Assembly (NCBI RefSeq): GCF_003315035.1
Contig: NZ_QNRE01000011.1
Location: 124,001 to 188,000, forward strand
DNA: 64,000 bases
Direction: 5' to 3'
Source of the DNA: Nocardia puris
GTDB taxonomy: Bacteria; Actinomycetota; Actinomycetes; Mycobacteriales; Mycobacteriaceae
A program made the position numbers and the translations under genes. Positions within the stretch are counted from its first letter, which is position 1, and each line of letters opens with the position of its first letter. The notes beneath the pieces were generated by a model that made no database searches, was not told the origin of the DNA, and was given only the letters and a program-made list of their open reading frames with translations. Positions 25,510-33,676 of the stretch are shown piece by piece.

Positions 25510-25540
25510 CAGGCCGCGAATCGTTCTGGTTCGCGGCCTG
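25510..25540. terminator. Hairpin terminator between hsaF and SDR gene
   Basis: CAGGCCGCGAA and TTCGCGGCCTG form a perfect 11-bp stem with a 9-base loop, followed by TTTCGTT. It lies between converging genes and can serve both. Confidence 0.75.
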
Positions 25541-25561
25541 TTTCGTTGGTGGGCGTGGATC

Positions 25562-26317
25562 TCAGAGGCGGGTTTCGGGGACGGCGGTGATCATCCCGCC
25601 GTCCACCAGGATGTCCTGGCCGTTGACATAGGCCGCGTCGGGGGACGCCAGGTACGCGATCGTCGCGGCGACGTCCTCCGAAGTGCCCAGGCGGGCGGCC
25701 GGAACCACGGCGATGGCGGCGGATTTCGCTGCGGCGGAGACGTTTTCGCGATACGAGGGCGTCTCGATGTAGCCGGGGGAGACCGAGTTGACGCGGATGC
25801 GCCGCGGGGCGAGTTCGGCGGCGAGCGTGCGGGCGAGGTTGTGGACCGCGGCCTTGGTCGCCGAGTAGAGCGCGGCGCCCTGGACGCCGCGGTGCAGCGC
25901 CCACGACGCGTTGAGCACGATGGCGGCGTGGTCGGGCAGCAGCGGCAGCGCCTTCTGCACCGTGAAGAACACGCCCTTGAAGTTGATGCCGACGACGCGG
26001 TCGAACTCGTCCTCGGTGACCTCGGCGGAGGGCTGGAACGAGCCGATGCCCGCGTTGGCGACCAGCACGTCCAGGCGGTCGAAGCGCGCGCGGATCGCGG
26101 TGGTGAGCGCGTCCAGGTCGGCGGGGTCGGCCACGTCGCCGCGCACGGCGAGCACCCGATCGCCCAGTTCCTCGGCCGTCGCGTCCAGCTTGCGCTGGTC
26201 CCTGCCGGTCACGATCACCTGCGCGCCCTCGGCGTGCAGGCGCCGCGCGGTCGCCAGGCCGATACCGCTGGTCGCGCCCGTCACCAGGGCGATCTTGTCG
26301 TCGAATCGGTTACCCAC
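25562..26317 (-). CDS. Short-chain dehydrogenase/reductase
   Basis: GTG at 26317, eight bases after GGAGG, gives 251 residues. The cofactor motif TGATSGIGLATARRL (about residues 14-28), NAG, the catalytic Ser region and YSATKAAVHNLAR (Tyr-x3-Lys) are all present, as are the usual C-terminal SPGYIETP and YVNGQDILVDGG. It belongs to the classical 3-oxoacyl-ACP reductase-like SDR group; the substrate is unknown. It is divergent from an ArsR regulator 83 bases away, which may control it. Confidence 0.9.
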   Translation of the reverse strand: MGNRFDDKIALVTGATSGIGLATARRLHAEGAQVIVTGRDQRKLDATAEELGDRVLAVRGDVADPADLDALTTAIRARFDRLDVLVANAGIGSFQPSAEVTEDEFDRVVGINFKGVFFTVQKALPLLPDHAAIVLNASWALHRGVQGAALYSATKAAVHNLARTLAAELAPRRIRVNSVSPGYIETPSYRENVSAAAKSAAIAVVPAARLGTSEDVAATIAYLASPDAAYVNGQDILVDGGMITAVPETRL

Positions 26318-26342
26318 CGCCGGTCCTCCATTCAGTTTGAAT

Positions 26343-26360
26343 GTACGAGAACCTACGTAC
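26343..26360. promoter_or_regulatory. Candidate ArsR operator
   Basis: GTACG and CGTAC flank GAACCTAC-like bases, giving an 18-base imperfect palindrome in the divergent promoter of the SDR and ArsR genes. ArsR proteins often bind such sites, but the arms are short. Confidence 0.35.
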
Positions 26361-26400
26361 TGTTCGAGTGTTCGTCAACAGTCGAGCTATCGTGAGCGTC

Positions 26401-26730
26401 ATGTTGGCGAATCATCCGGACCGCGACCAGATCCAGTTGGCGAACGTCCTGGCCGCCCTGGGCAATCCGGTCCGCCTGCGCATCCTGGCCACCCTCGCCG
26501 ACGGCGCCGAACACACCTGCGGCTCGATCCTGCCCGGCATGGCGAAATCCACCCTCACCCACCACTGGCGCGTCCTGCGCGACGCCGGCGTCATCCGCCA
26601 GATCATCGCCGGCCGCGAGCACCACCTCTCCCTCCGTCACGAAGACCTAGAAGCCCGCTTCCCCGGCCTCCTCCCCGCCCTGCTGGCGGCTGCCGGCGGA
26701 GAAGGGATTGCTTCGCCGCCTGCCCCTTGA
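26401..26730 (+). CDS. ArsR-family helix-turn-helix regulator
   Basis: ATG at 26401 (109 residues); alternatives at 26392 and upstream are possible because no clear ribosome-binding site is seen. The winged helix is typical: ALGNPVRLRILATLADG, then KSTLTHHWRVLRDAGVIRQ and the wing IAGREHHLSLR. The Cys of CGSIL is single, so the classical arsenic site CxC is lacking. That points to a non-metal signal. The divergent SDR gene is the likely target. Confidence 0.85.
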   Translation: MLANHPDRDQIQLANVLAALGNPVRLRILATLADGAEHTCGSILPGMAKSTLTHHWRVLRDAGVIRQIIAGREHHLSLRHEDLEARFPGLLPALLAAAGGEGIASPPAP

Positions 26731-26755
26731 GGAGCGGCAGCCCCGGGCTGGCATG

Positions 26756-26773
26756 TATGTCGTCAACGACATA
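26756..26773. promoter_or_regulatory. Perfect palindromic operator of toxin-antitoxin locus
   Basis: TATGTCGT-CA-ACGACATA is an exact 8-bp-arm inverted repeat 12 bases before the GTG at 26786. Its right arm overlaps a TATATG-like -10 element. It is the natural binding site for the XRE antitoxin encoded downstream. Confidence 0.7.
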
Positions 26774-26785
26774 TATGCTCGGTTT

Positions 26786-27165
26786 GTGGATCCGCTGTAT
26801 TCGATCGAGATCGAACCGGAGAGGTTCGGGTCTGGCTGGAGTCGTTGCCGGCCAAGCACTTCCTCAAAGTGGAGGAATACGTCGGGTTGCTCGCCGACCG
26901 CGCGACAACGTTGGGCGAGCCGTTCTCTCGATATCTCGGCGACGGGGTTCGTGAACTACGGCCGACCATCGACGGTGCTGCGATTCGGATCACCTACTGG
27001 TTCAGGCATGTTCGGACGATTGTGCTTCTCACTACCTTCAGAAAGACGAAGGACCGTGAAGACGCGGAGGTGAAACGAGCTATCAAGGCGCGAATGACGT
27101 GCGAAGCCGAGCATGGGCGTGCGCACGACGAATTCATTCGTGTGATCGACCGAGGAGAGTTGTGA
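26786..27165 (+). pseudogene. HigB/Gp49-like toxin gene with an internal frameshift
   Basis: Two overlapping frames together make one RelE/HigB-type toxin. GTG at 26786 reads VDPLYSIEIEPE, then the frame is lost. From about 26821 the other frame continues EVRVWLESLPAKHFLKVEEY and runs to TGA at 27165, with GDGVRELRPT, AIRITYWF and VLLTTFRKTK strands typical of the family. The lesion is an extra AG in CCGGAGAGGTTCGG. A TTG at 26845 could start a 106-residue product lacking the first strand and helix. Either the toxin is disabled or a sequencing error is present. The antitoxin overlaps the stop by one base. Confidence 0.72.
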
Positions 27166-27491
27166 TGCCACATACCCGTTGGACCGGATTGCGCGGGGAT
27201 GCTTCGGCCGAAGCGTCAGCTGTCGCGGAGGTTCGGGCCGAGATCCGGCTCGCCATGGCGCTGGCCGAGGCCATCTATGTGCGACGTACCGAACTCGGGC
27301 TCACGCAGGCCGAGCTGGCCGAGCGTGCCGGGCTGACGCAGGCCAAGATTTCGCGGATCGAGGGTTCCGACGCGGTGCCGACTCTGCCCCTGCTGGCGAA
27401 GCTGGCTCGCGCGTTGGACGCTTCGCTCAATATCGCCATCGACGAGGATGATTCTCGGGTGGAGTTGGTGCCGCATCACCGTGCGGCATGA
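27165..27491 (+). CDS. XRE-family antitoxin (HigA-like)
   Basis: ATG at 27165 overlaps the toxin stop (TGATG) and follows GAGGAGAG; 108 residues. The helix-turn-helix reads RRTELGLTQAELAERAGLTQ and AKISRIEGSDAVPTLPLLAKLA (about residues 44-85). In this family the antitoxin neutralises a ribosome-dependent RNase toxin and represses the operon through a palindrome, as found at 26756-26773. It appears intact although the toxin frame is broken. Confidence 0.88.
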   Translation: MPHTRWTGLRGDASAEASAVAEVRAEIRLAMALAEAIYVRRTELGLTQAELAERAGLTQAKISRIEGSDAVPTLPLLAKLARALDASLNIAIDEDDSRVELVPHHRAA

Positions 27492-27545
27492 GGGCGTTGG
27501 GGTGGCTTCTTGTGCGGGGCGGTGCTCGCGGAGTAGGAGTTACTC

Positions 27546-28313
27546 ATGAGTAATGTTCTTGTGGTGGGTGGGACCGGGGCGTTGGGCAGACAGATCGTGC
27601 CATTGCTGCGGGCGAAGGGGCACGAGGTTCGGGTGCTGTCGCGGCGGGCGGGCGCGGGGACGCACGTGGGGGATCTGACGACGGGGGAGGGTTTGGCCGC
27701 GGCGGTCGACGGGGTGGATTCGGTGATCCACGCGGCCAGTGATTTCCGGAAGTCGGGGCGGCTGGATCCGAAGCAGACCGAGAACCTGCTGGCCGCGTCG
27801 GGATCTGTCGGGCACTTCCTGTACGTGTCGATCGTCGGCATCGAGCATTTCCCGCTGCGGTACTACCGGAACAAAGTCGCCTGCGAGAATCTGGTGCTGA
27901 AAAGCGCTGTGCCGCATACGATTCTGCGCGCCACTCAGTTCCACGAGCTGATCGGCGCGGTATTGCGCGCCGTGGAGCGCTGGCCGATCGCCCCGCTGCC
28001 CACCGACTTCCGCTTCCAGCCGGTCGCCACCGAGGACGTCGCCGCCCGCATCGCCGACCTCATCGACGGCCAGCCCCTGGGCCGCGCTCCCGACATCGGC
28101 GGCCCGGAGGTCTTCACCCTCGCCGAACTGGCGCAAACCTGGCGCGCCTCCCGCCCCGGCCCCCGCCGCATCCTGCGCACCCCACTCCCCGGCCGCATCG
28201 CCCGCGCCTACCGCGAGGGCCGCAACACCTGCCCCGACCACGCCGACGGCACCCGCACCTGGTCGGAATACGTCGCCGGAAATCCCTCCGACGTTTACTT
28301 CGGCCGCTCCTGA
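27546..28313 (+). CDS. NAD(P)H-binding NmrA-like/atypical SDR protein
   Basis: This 255-residue protein begins with the dinucleotide-binding motif NVLVVGGTGALGRQIVPLLRAKGHEVRVLSRR-type fold (residues 3-34). It lacks a classical catalytic Tyr-x3-Lys but has FLYVSIVGIEHFPLRYYRNK-like sequence typical of NmrA/HSCARG-type reductases. Substrate unknown. It stands alone, converging on thrE across a terminator. Confidence 0.8.
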   Translation: MSNVLVVGGTGALGRQIVPLLRAKGHEVRVLSRRAGAGTHVGDLTTGEGLAAAVDGVDSVIHAASDFRKSGRLDPKQTENLLAASGSVGHFLYVSIVGIEHFPLRYYRNKVACENLVLKSAVPHTILRATQFHELIGAVLRAVERWPIAPLPTDFRFQPVATEDVAARIADLIDGQPLGRAPDIGGPEVFTLAELAQTWRASRPGPRRILRTPLPGRIARAYREGRNTCPDHADGTRTWSEYVAGNPSDVYFGRS

Positions 28314-28351
28314 ACCCCTAGCGACCCAATAGAATTCAACCGGTGCTCGAA

Positions 28352-28393
28352 CTCCGCTCCGCAGTCGCGACAGGGGGCGGCTGCGGAGCGGAG
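28352..28393. terminator. Bidirectional hairpin between NmrA-like gene and thrE
   Basis: CTCCGCTCCGCAG (28352-28364) and CTGCGGAGCGGAG (28381-28393) form a perfect 13-bp stem with a 16-base loop between convergent genes. Confidence 0.7.
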
Positions 28394-28443
28394 ACCCACC
28401 GAGACGTCGCTCCGGCCCGAAAGACCGGCCGGCCGAACAACAC

Positions 28444-29715
28444 TCAGCCGCCCGCTCGTCTCCGCGGCAGGGGGATTCGGCGGAACAGGACGTACAGGAT
28501 CACGCCGAGTGCCGCGCCGACGCCGAGGCCCACGCAGACGGCGAAGGCGCGGACGAAGTAGCCCACGCCCGAGGTGTGGAAGAGTTCGATGACCAGCCCC
28601 TGGTAGACGATGAGACCGGGGAGAAGGGCGCCGGTGATGCCGACGAGGGCCAGTGCGGTCATGGGCAGGCGCAGCAGGTCGGAGCACGCGGCGGCGGCGA
28701 AACCGAGGGCGGCCGCGGCGATCGGGCCGGACCACTCCGACGGCATGTTGCCCGCGTGGATGAGGGTCTGGTTGACGGCGGCCGTCAGCAGTCCGGCTCC
28801 GGCCGCGGGCAGTAGCAGATCGCGCCCGCCGCCGTTGAAGACCGCGTTGCCGAGCGCGCCGAGGATCGAGAACCCGATCGCCAGCCGGAGCGACAGCTGC
28901 GGCAGCGTGGGATCGATCGGATCGCCGAACGAAAAGCGTTGCGAGAAGGCCAGAACCAGCGCGCCGCCCAACGTGATCCCGCCGACCACGAGCAGCGCCG
29001 ACGCCGCCCGAGCCAGCGCGGCGACCCCGTCGGAGCTGACCGCGTCGATGGCGGTGGACACCAGCTGCGGCATCGGCACCAACAGCACCCAGTTGGTGGC
29101 GATGAGCACCGCCGTGTCGGTCAGTGTGATCGCGCTCGCCACGTGCAGCAGCCCGCCCAGCGCGGCCGCGAACGCGGTCTGTACGGCCACGCCGTAGAGG
29201 CGCGGTATCGCCAGCCGCCCGAGTCCGCGCCCCAGCGCGTATACCGGCGGGAGCACGACGGCGGCGGCCACCGCGGCCTTGGCCGTGCCGCCCACTTGGA
29301 GCGCGATGCACAGCGCCAGCAGCGAACCTCCGAACGGCAGGAACCACCACGGCCACGGCAGCGGTCCGCGCTCGGCGTCGGCGAGCATCCGCCGCGCGGT
29401 GTCGGGGTCGGTCCCGGAGAGGGTCACCTCGCGCGCCACGTTCTTCAACCGCTTCATCCGGTCGCAGTCGAAGGCGTCGATGGTCGAGGCGGCCGCCGTC
29501 CTGGTGAGCGCCTGCCCGTCGGCGCACAGGTATTCGAGGGTGACGGTGCGCCCGATCCCCACCACGGTGATCCGCTCCAACCCCATCGCCGCCCCGCACA
29601 ACCGCACGGTCTGCGTCATCGGATCGGTCGCGTACCCGGATTCGAGCATGGCGGTCGCGAGCTTGACCAGGAAATCCAGCGACGCCCACGTCCGCCGCCG
29701 CTCGTCCTCGCCCAT
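28444..29715 (-). CDS. thrE: ThrE-family threonine/serine exporter
   Basis: The product has 423 residues. The N-terminal soluble domain (about 1-125), with LDFLVKLATAMLESGYAT and a hydrolase-like region, is DUF1212. About ten hydrophobic segments then follow from residue 128 to 410. This N-terminal domain plus ten-helix layout is characteristic of ThrE, which exports L-threonine and L-serine using proton motive force. It stands alone on the minus strand. Confidence 0.88.
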   Translation of the reverse strand: MGEDERRRTWASLDFLVKLATAMLESGYATDPMTQTVRLCGAAMGLERITVVGIGRTVTLEYLCADGQALTRTAAASTIDAFDCDRMKRLKNVAREVTLSGTDPDTARRMLADAERGPLPWPWWFLPFGGSLLALCIALQVGGTAKAAVAAAVVLPPVYALGRGLGRLAIPRLYGVAVQTAFAAALGGLLHVASAITLTDTAVLIATNWVLLVPMPQLVSTAIDAVSSDGVAALARAASALLVVGGITLGGALVLAFSQRFSFGDPIDPTLPQLSLRLAIGFSILGALGNAVFNGGGRDLLLPAAGAGLLTAAVNQTLIHAGNMPSEWSGPIAAAALGFAAAACSDLLRLPMTALALVGITGALLPGLIVYQGLVIELFHTSGVGYFVRAFAVCVGLGVGAALGVILYVLFRRIPLPRRRAGG

Positions 29716-29853
29716 GCGCCGAATCTAGAGCCGGACGGCCGCGAGGTATGCGCACCACGCCGCACGATCGCGTACCCGCCGGGTTCTTCCTGGAACGACA
29801 CCCGCCTCGGCGCGGATCGGTGAGGATTCACCACCCGAGCGGAGTCCCCGCGC

Positions 29854-30435
29854 TCACAACCAGGTGTCGAGCGTGGTGGTGGTAAGGAAGTGCTCGAGGT
29901 CGGCGCGCCACGGGGCCGGTGTGGTCTTCTCCGGTTCGATCGCCGTGTACTGCCCCCGGTAGAAGAGCAGGGGCCTGCCGGAGTCCGTGGACTCCGACAG
30001 GGCCCGCACGCGGCCGATCACGATGTAGTGATCGCCGCCGTCGACGACGCTGTCCACGGTGCACTGGATGGTGGCCAGCGCGTCGTCCAGGAGCGGGAGC
30101 TCCAGGTCCGAAGCGCGCCAGTCGATTCCGGCGAACTTGTCGGATTCGCGGGAGCCGAAGCGCGCGCAGACGGGTTGCTGTTCCTCGGCGAGGATGTTGA
30201 CGCAGAACCGCCCCGACTTCTCGATCGCCGCCCACGAGCGCGACGCCTTGGTGGGGCAGAACAGCACCAGCGGCGGCTCCAGCGAGAGCGCCGCGAACGA
30301 CTGGCAGGCGAACCCGACGGGCGCGCCCGCCTCGTCGAAGGTGGTGATCACCGTGATCCCGGTGCAGAACTGCCCCAGCACGTTGCGGAACCGGCGCGGA
30401 TCGATCTCGGGATTCGCCTCGGTGGTCACGTCCAT
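29854..30435 (-). CDS. hsaB: Flavin reductase component of 3-HSA monooxygenase
   Basis: The 193 residues match the HpaC-like flavin reductase family: FRNVLGQFCTGITVITTFD, then GFACQSFAALSLEPPLVLFC (FMN-binding region), and GDHYIVIGRVRAL with its His. HsaB supplies reduced flavin to HsaA for ring A hydroxylation of 3-HSA. It is the last gene of the hsaA-hsaD-hsaC-hsaB run, 19 bases after hsaC. Confidence 0.93.
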   Translation of the reverse strand: MDVTTEANPEIDPRRFRNVLGQFCTGITVITTFDEAGAPVGFACQSFAALSLEPPLVLFCPTKASRSWAAIEKSGRFCVNILAEEQQPVCARFGSRESDKFAGIDWRASDLELPLLDDALATIQCTVDSVVDGGDHYIVIGRVRALSESTDSGRPLLFYRGQYTAIEPEKTTPAPWRADLEHFLTTTTLDTWL

Positions 30436-30454
30436 CTCCGTACCTCGTCGCGTG

Positions 30455-31366
30455 TCACTGCTGCCGCTGGCCGACCGTGAAGTCGTGACCCCACAGGCTC
30501 ACCGCGGTGGATTCCCGCGCGATCCAGTCGTGATCGTCGACTTCCAGCCCCTCGCAACCGAATTCGACGTCGAATCCGCCGGGGGTCTTCATGTAGAACG
30601 AGAGCATCTTGTCGTTCACGTGCCGCCCGAGCGTGGCCGACATCTTCACCTTCCGGCGCAGCGCCCGGTCCAGGCACAGGCCCACGTCGTCGGCGTTCTC
30701 GACCTCGAGCATGAGGTGCACGATCCCGCTCGGCGTCGGCATCGGCAGGAACGCCAGCGAATGGTGGCGCGGGTTGCAGCCGAAGAACCGCAACCAGGCC
30801 GGTTCGCCGTCGGCGGGCCTGCCCACCATCTGCGGTGGCAGCCGCATGGAGTCGCGCAGCCGGAAGCCGAGCACGTCGCGGTAGAAGGTCAGCGCGGCCG
30901 CGTCGTCGGAGGTGCTGAGCACCACGTGCCCGAGTCCCTGCTCCTCGGTGACGAACCGGTGCCCGTAGGGGCTCACCACCCGCCGATGTTCCAGCGCCAC
31001 ACCGTGGAACGCCTCGAGCGTGTTGCCGGACGGGTCCTCGAACCGGATCAGCTCGTAGACGCGCCGGTCGGCCTTCTCGGCCGCGCTGCCCTCCTTGTAG
31101 GGCACGCCCGCGGCGTCGAGCCGGTCCCGGATGTCTTGCAGCTCTCCGGCGTTGGCGGTCTCCCAGCCGGAGACCTGGAGCCGGTCGTGCTCGCCGGGCA
31201 CGATCACCAGTCGCGCCGGGAACTCGTCCATGCGCAGGTAGAGAGCATTCGGGTCGCCGCCCTTGCCCTCCACCATGCCGAGCACCTTGAGGCCGTATTC
31301 GCGCCAGGCCGCCATATCGGTGGCCTCGATGCGCAGGTAGCCGAGCGATCGAATGCCCATGGTCAT
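30455..31366 (-). CDS. hsaC: Iron-dependent extradiol dioxygenase (3,4-DHSA dioxygenase)
   Basis: The 303 residues form two paired vicinal-oxygen-chelate domains. The Fe(II) ligands are visible as the His in GLGHVVLSTSD, the first His in HHSLAFLPMP and the Glu in FDVEFGCEG. HsaC cleaves the catechol 3,4-DHSA by meta-cleavage, opening ring A. Starts at 31366 or 31360 are both possible, with AGGAGAA just upstream; the region overlaps the end of a 23-codon ORF that bridges to hsaD. Confidence 0.95.
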   Translation of the reverse strand: MTMGIRSLGYLRIEATDMAAWREYGLKVLGMVEGKGGDPNALYLRMDEFPARLVIVPGEHDRLQVSGWETANAGELQDIRDRLDAAGVPYKEGSAAEKADRRVYELIRFEDPSGNTLEAFHGVALEHRRVVSPYGHRFVTEEQGLGHVVLSTSDDAAALTFYRDVLGFRLRDSMRLPPQMVGRPADGEPAWLRFFGCNPRHHSLAFLPMPTPSGIVHLMLEVENADDVGLCLDRALRRKVKMSATLGRHVNDKMLSFYMKTPGGFDVEFGCEGLEVDDHDWIARESTAVSLWGHDFTVGQRQQ

Positions 31367-31434
31367 TTCTCCTGAATCTGCGCCGGCGTCCCCGCCCGGT
31401 CGCGCCGAAGTGCGGCTGCGCGAGTGTCGCTCAT
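31363..31434 (-). CDS. Possible 23-codon bridging ORF between hsaD and hsaC
   Basis: An ATG overlapping the hsaD stop (ATGA) opens a 23-codon frame, MSDTRAAALRRDRAGTPAQI then QEK, whose TGA overlaps the hsaC ATG. It crosses the 64-base gap and includes the hsaC ribosome-binding site. It could couple translation of hsaD and hsaC rather than make a functional peptide. No homology is visible. Confidence 0.35.
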   Translation of the reverse strand: MSDTRAAALRRDRAGTPAQIQEK

Positions 31435-32315
31435 CGGCGCTCCTTGCCGCTCCCGGACAGGAAGTCCGTTGCCAGCCGGTTGAATTCGTCGAACTTCTCC
31501 AGCTGCGCCCAGTGCCCGCAGCCGCCGAACACGTGCAGCTGCACGCGCGGGATCATCTTCGTCGCCAGGATCGCGCCGTCGAGCGGGTTGACCCGGTCCT
31601 CGCGGCCCCAGATGAGCAGCACCGGCTGACGCAGCTTGTAGGCGTCGCGCCAGAGCATGCCGAGCTCGAAATCGGGTCCGGAGAACGACTTACCCATCGC
31701 GCGGGTCGCGGCCAGCGACTCCGGCGTGTTCGCCGAGGCGAACCGCTCGTCGATCAGTTCCTCGGTGATCAGCTTCTGGTCGAACACCATGATCCGCAGG
31801 AACGCTTCGAGATTCGCCCTGGTGGGCTCGAAGTTGAAGCGCGACAGCAACTTCACGCCCTCGGTGGGATCGGGCGCGAACGCGTTGACGCTGAGCCCGC
31901 CGGGCCCCATCAGCACGAGCCGCCCCGCGCGGTCGGGGTAGTCCAGCGCGAACCGCACCGCCGCGCCGCCGCCCAGCGAATTGCCCAGCAGGTGTACGCG
32001 TTCGGTGACGCCGAGGTGGTCGAGCAGATCCTTCAGCGCCGAGGCCGAGTGCGAGAAGTACTGCGGATGGTCGACGGGCTTGTCGGACTCGCCGAACCCC
32101 GGCTGGTCGACGGCGAGCACGTGGAAGTGCCGCGCCAGCACCGGGATATTGCGCGCGAAGTTCGACCACGACGACGCGCCCGGCCCGCCGCCGTGCAGCA
32201 GCACGATGGTGGGCCCGTTGCCGGTGCCCGCCTCGTGGTAGTGCAGCTTCAGGTCGGGGCGCACCTGCGCGTAGCGCGAGGTGGATTCGTAGGTGAGTTC
32301 CTCGGTCGCGGTCAT
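31431..32315 (-). CDS. hsaD: Meta-cleavage product (4,9-DSHA) hydrolase
   Basis: ATG at 32315 overlaps the hsaA stop by one base. The 294-residue alpha/beta-hydrolase has HGGGPGASSWSNF (oxyanion region), the nucleophile elbow GNSLGGG, the acid in WGREDRVNP and the His in GGCGHWAQLE. HsaD hydrolyses the C-C bond of 4,9-DSHA, giving HIP (DOHNAA) and 2-hydroxyhexa-2,4-dienoate, which go to FadD3 and HsaE respectively. The longer frame to 33086 is antisense to hsaA. Confidence 0.95.
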   Translation of the reverse strand: MTATEELTYESTSRYAQVRPDLKLHYHEAGTGNGPTIVLLHGGGPGASSWSNFARNIPVLARHFHVLAVDQPGFGESDKPVDHPQYFSHSASALKDLLDHLGVTERVHLLGNSLGGGAAVRFALDYPDRAGRLVLMGPGGLSVNAFAPDPTEGVKLLSRFNFEPTRANLEAFLRIMVFDQKLITEELIDERFASANTPESLAATRAMGKSFSGPDFELGMLWRDAYKLRQPVLLIWGREDRVNPLDGAILATKMIPRVQLHVFGGCGHWAQLEKFDEFNRLATDFLSGSGKERR

Positions 32316-33523
32316 CACACCATCCCGTCGGTGACCGGCAGGCCGAACTCGTGGGTGCCGTACATGACGTAGGCGCGCTCGGGATCGTTGGCCGCGTGCA
32401 CCCGGCCCGCGTGCGCGTCGCGCCAGAACCGTTGCAGCGGAGTGCTGTCGGCCAGCGCGGTCGCGCCCGACGCCTCGAACAGCTTGTCGATCGACGCGAT
32501 CGCCCGCCCGGTGGCGCGCACCTGATCGCGACGCGCCCGCACCCGCAGGTCGAACGGAACTTCCTTGCCCGCCCGCAACAGTGCGTATTCCTCGGCCACG
32601 TTGCCCGAGAGCTGGCGCCACGCGGCGTCGATATCGCTGGACGCCTCGGCCACGCGCACCTTGGTGAACGGATCGTCCTTGGCCTGCTCGCCGGCGTAGG
32701 CGGCGCGCACCCGCTTGCCCTGGTGCTCGACGTGCGCGGCGTACGCGCCGTAGGCCATGCCGACGATCGGCGTGGAGATGGTGGTGGGATGGATGGTGCC
32801 CCACGGCATCTTGTACACGGGGTCCGTGTTCTGTTCCAGGCCCGGCGATTTCAGCTCGTTCATGGTCCGCATGCTCAGGAAGCGGTGCCGGGGCACGAAG
32901 ACGTCCTTCACCACGAGCGTGTTGGAACCGGTGCCGCGCAGGCCGACCACGTGCCAGACGTCGTCGATCTCGTAGTCCGAGCGCGGGATGAGGAAGCTGC
33001 CGAAATCGACGGGCTTGCCGTCCTTGATCACCGGGCCGCCCACGAAGGTCCAGTCGGCGTGACCCGACCCCGACGACCAGGCCCACGAGCCGCTCACCCG
33101 GTAGCCGCCGTCCACCACGGTGCCCGCGCCCATCGGGGCGTAGGACGAGGAGATGCGGACCTCGTTGTCCTCACCCCACACGTCCTGCTGGGCCTGCTGA
33201 TCGAACAGGGCGAGGTGCCAGTTGTGCACGCCGATGATGCCCGCGACCCATCCGGTGGAGCCGCAGGCGGAGGCGATCTTGCGGACCGTGTCGTAGAAGA
33301 CGACCGGGTCGGCGGCCAGTCCGCCCCACTGCTTGGGCTGGAGTAGCCGGAAGAAGCCAGCCGCCTGGAGCGCCTTGATGGATTCCTCGGGGATCTGGCG
33401 CAGGTTCTCGGTCTCCTGCGCGCGCTCGCGCAGGGTCGGCAACAGCGCTTCGATCCGCTCGGTCACTTCTTGCGTCATCTCGGGACCTGCTCCTGCCTGG
33501 TCGGATTGGTAACCGGTACTCAT
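32315..33523 (-). CDS. hsaA: 3-HSA hydroxylase, oxygenase component
   Basis: The product has 402 residues from ATG 33523 (AGAGG five bases upstream) or 388 from ATG 33478, where similarity to mycobacterial HsaA begins (MTQEVTERIEALLP). The acyl-CoA-dehydrogenase-like fold is shown by FFRLLQPKQWGGL, GSTGWVAGIIGVHNWHLALF, SSSYAPMGAG and GLRGTGSNTLVV. HsaA hydroxylates 3-HSA to 3,4-DHSA with reduced flavin from HsaB. It leads the minus-strand operon; a KstR-motif site is 14 bases upstream. Confidence 0.95.
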   Translation of the reverse strand: MSTGYQSDQAGAGPEMTQEVTERIEALLPTLRERAQETENLRQIPEESIKALQAAGFFRLLQPKQWGGLAADPVVFYDTVRKIASACGSTGWVAGIIGVHNWHLALFDQQAQQDVWGEDNEVRISSSYAPMGAGTVVDGGYRVSGSWAWSSGSGHADWTFVGGPVIKDGKPVDFGSFLIPRSDYEIDDVWHVVGLRGTGSNTLVVKDVFVPRHRFLSMRTMNELKSPGLEQNTDPVYKMPWGTIHPTTISTPIVGMAYGAYAAHVEHQGKRVRAAYAGEQAKDDPFTKVRVAEASSDIDAAWRQLSGNVAEEYALLRAGKEVPFDLRVRARRDQVRATGRAIASIDKLFEASGATALADSTPLQRFWRDAHAGRVHAANDPERAYVMYGTHEFGLPVTDGMV

Positions 33524-33536
33524 TTGCCTCTGAGAC

Positions 33537-33550
33537 TAGAACAGGTTCTT
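33537..33550. promoter_or_regulatory. KstR-like operator upstream of hsaA
   Basis: TAGAACAGGTTCTT fits TnnAACnnGTTnnA except the last base. It is 14 bases from the hsaA start and partners the perfect site in the same divergent promoter. Confidence 0.75.
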
Positions 33551-33639
33551 ATTTATGTCGAGAACCTGTGTTCATCCCAGGTCGTGGATGGGCCCGTGCA
33601 GGAAGTGGCCGGAATCGCTGGCATGGAACGCGACATTTT

Positions 33640-33653
33640 TGTAACGTGTTCTA
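33640..33653. promoter_or_regulatory. KstR operator upstream of kshA
   Basis: TGTAACGTGTTCTA matches the KstR consensus exactly and ends 23 bases before the kshA ATG, just upstream of its AGGAGGAGGA ribosome-binding site. Confidence 0.85.
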
Positions 33654-33676
33654 GTACCGAAGGAGGAGGAAGCGCG

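Noticed and set aside
33551..33566. Third KstR-like site (GAGAACCTGTGTTC) between hsaA and kshA
   Set aside because: The GTT half is degenerate and the spacing does not fit; two better sites explain the divergent promoter.
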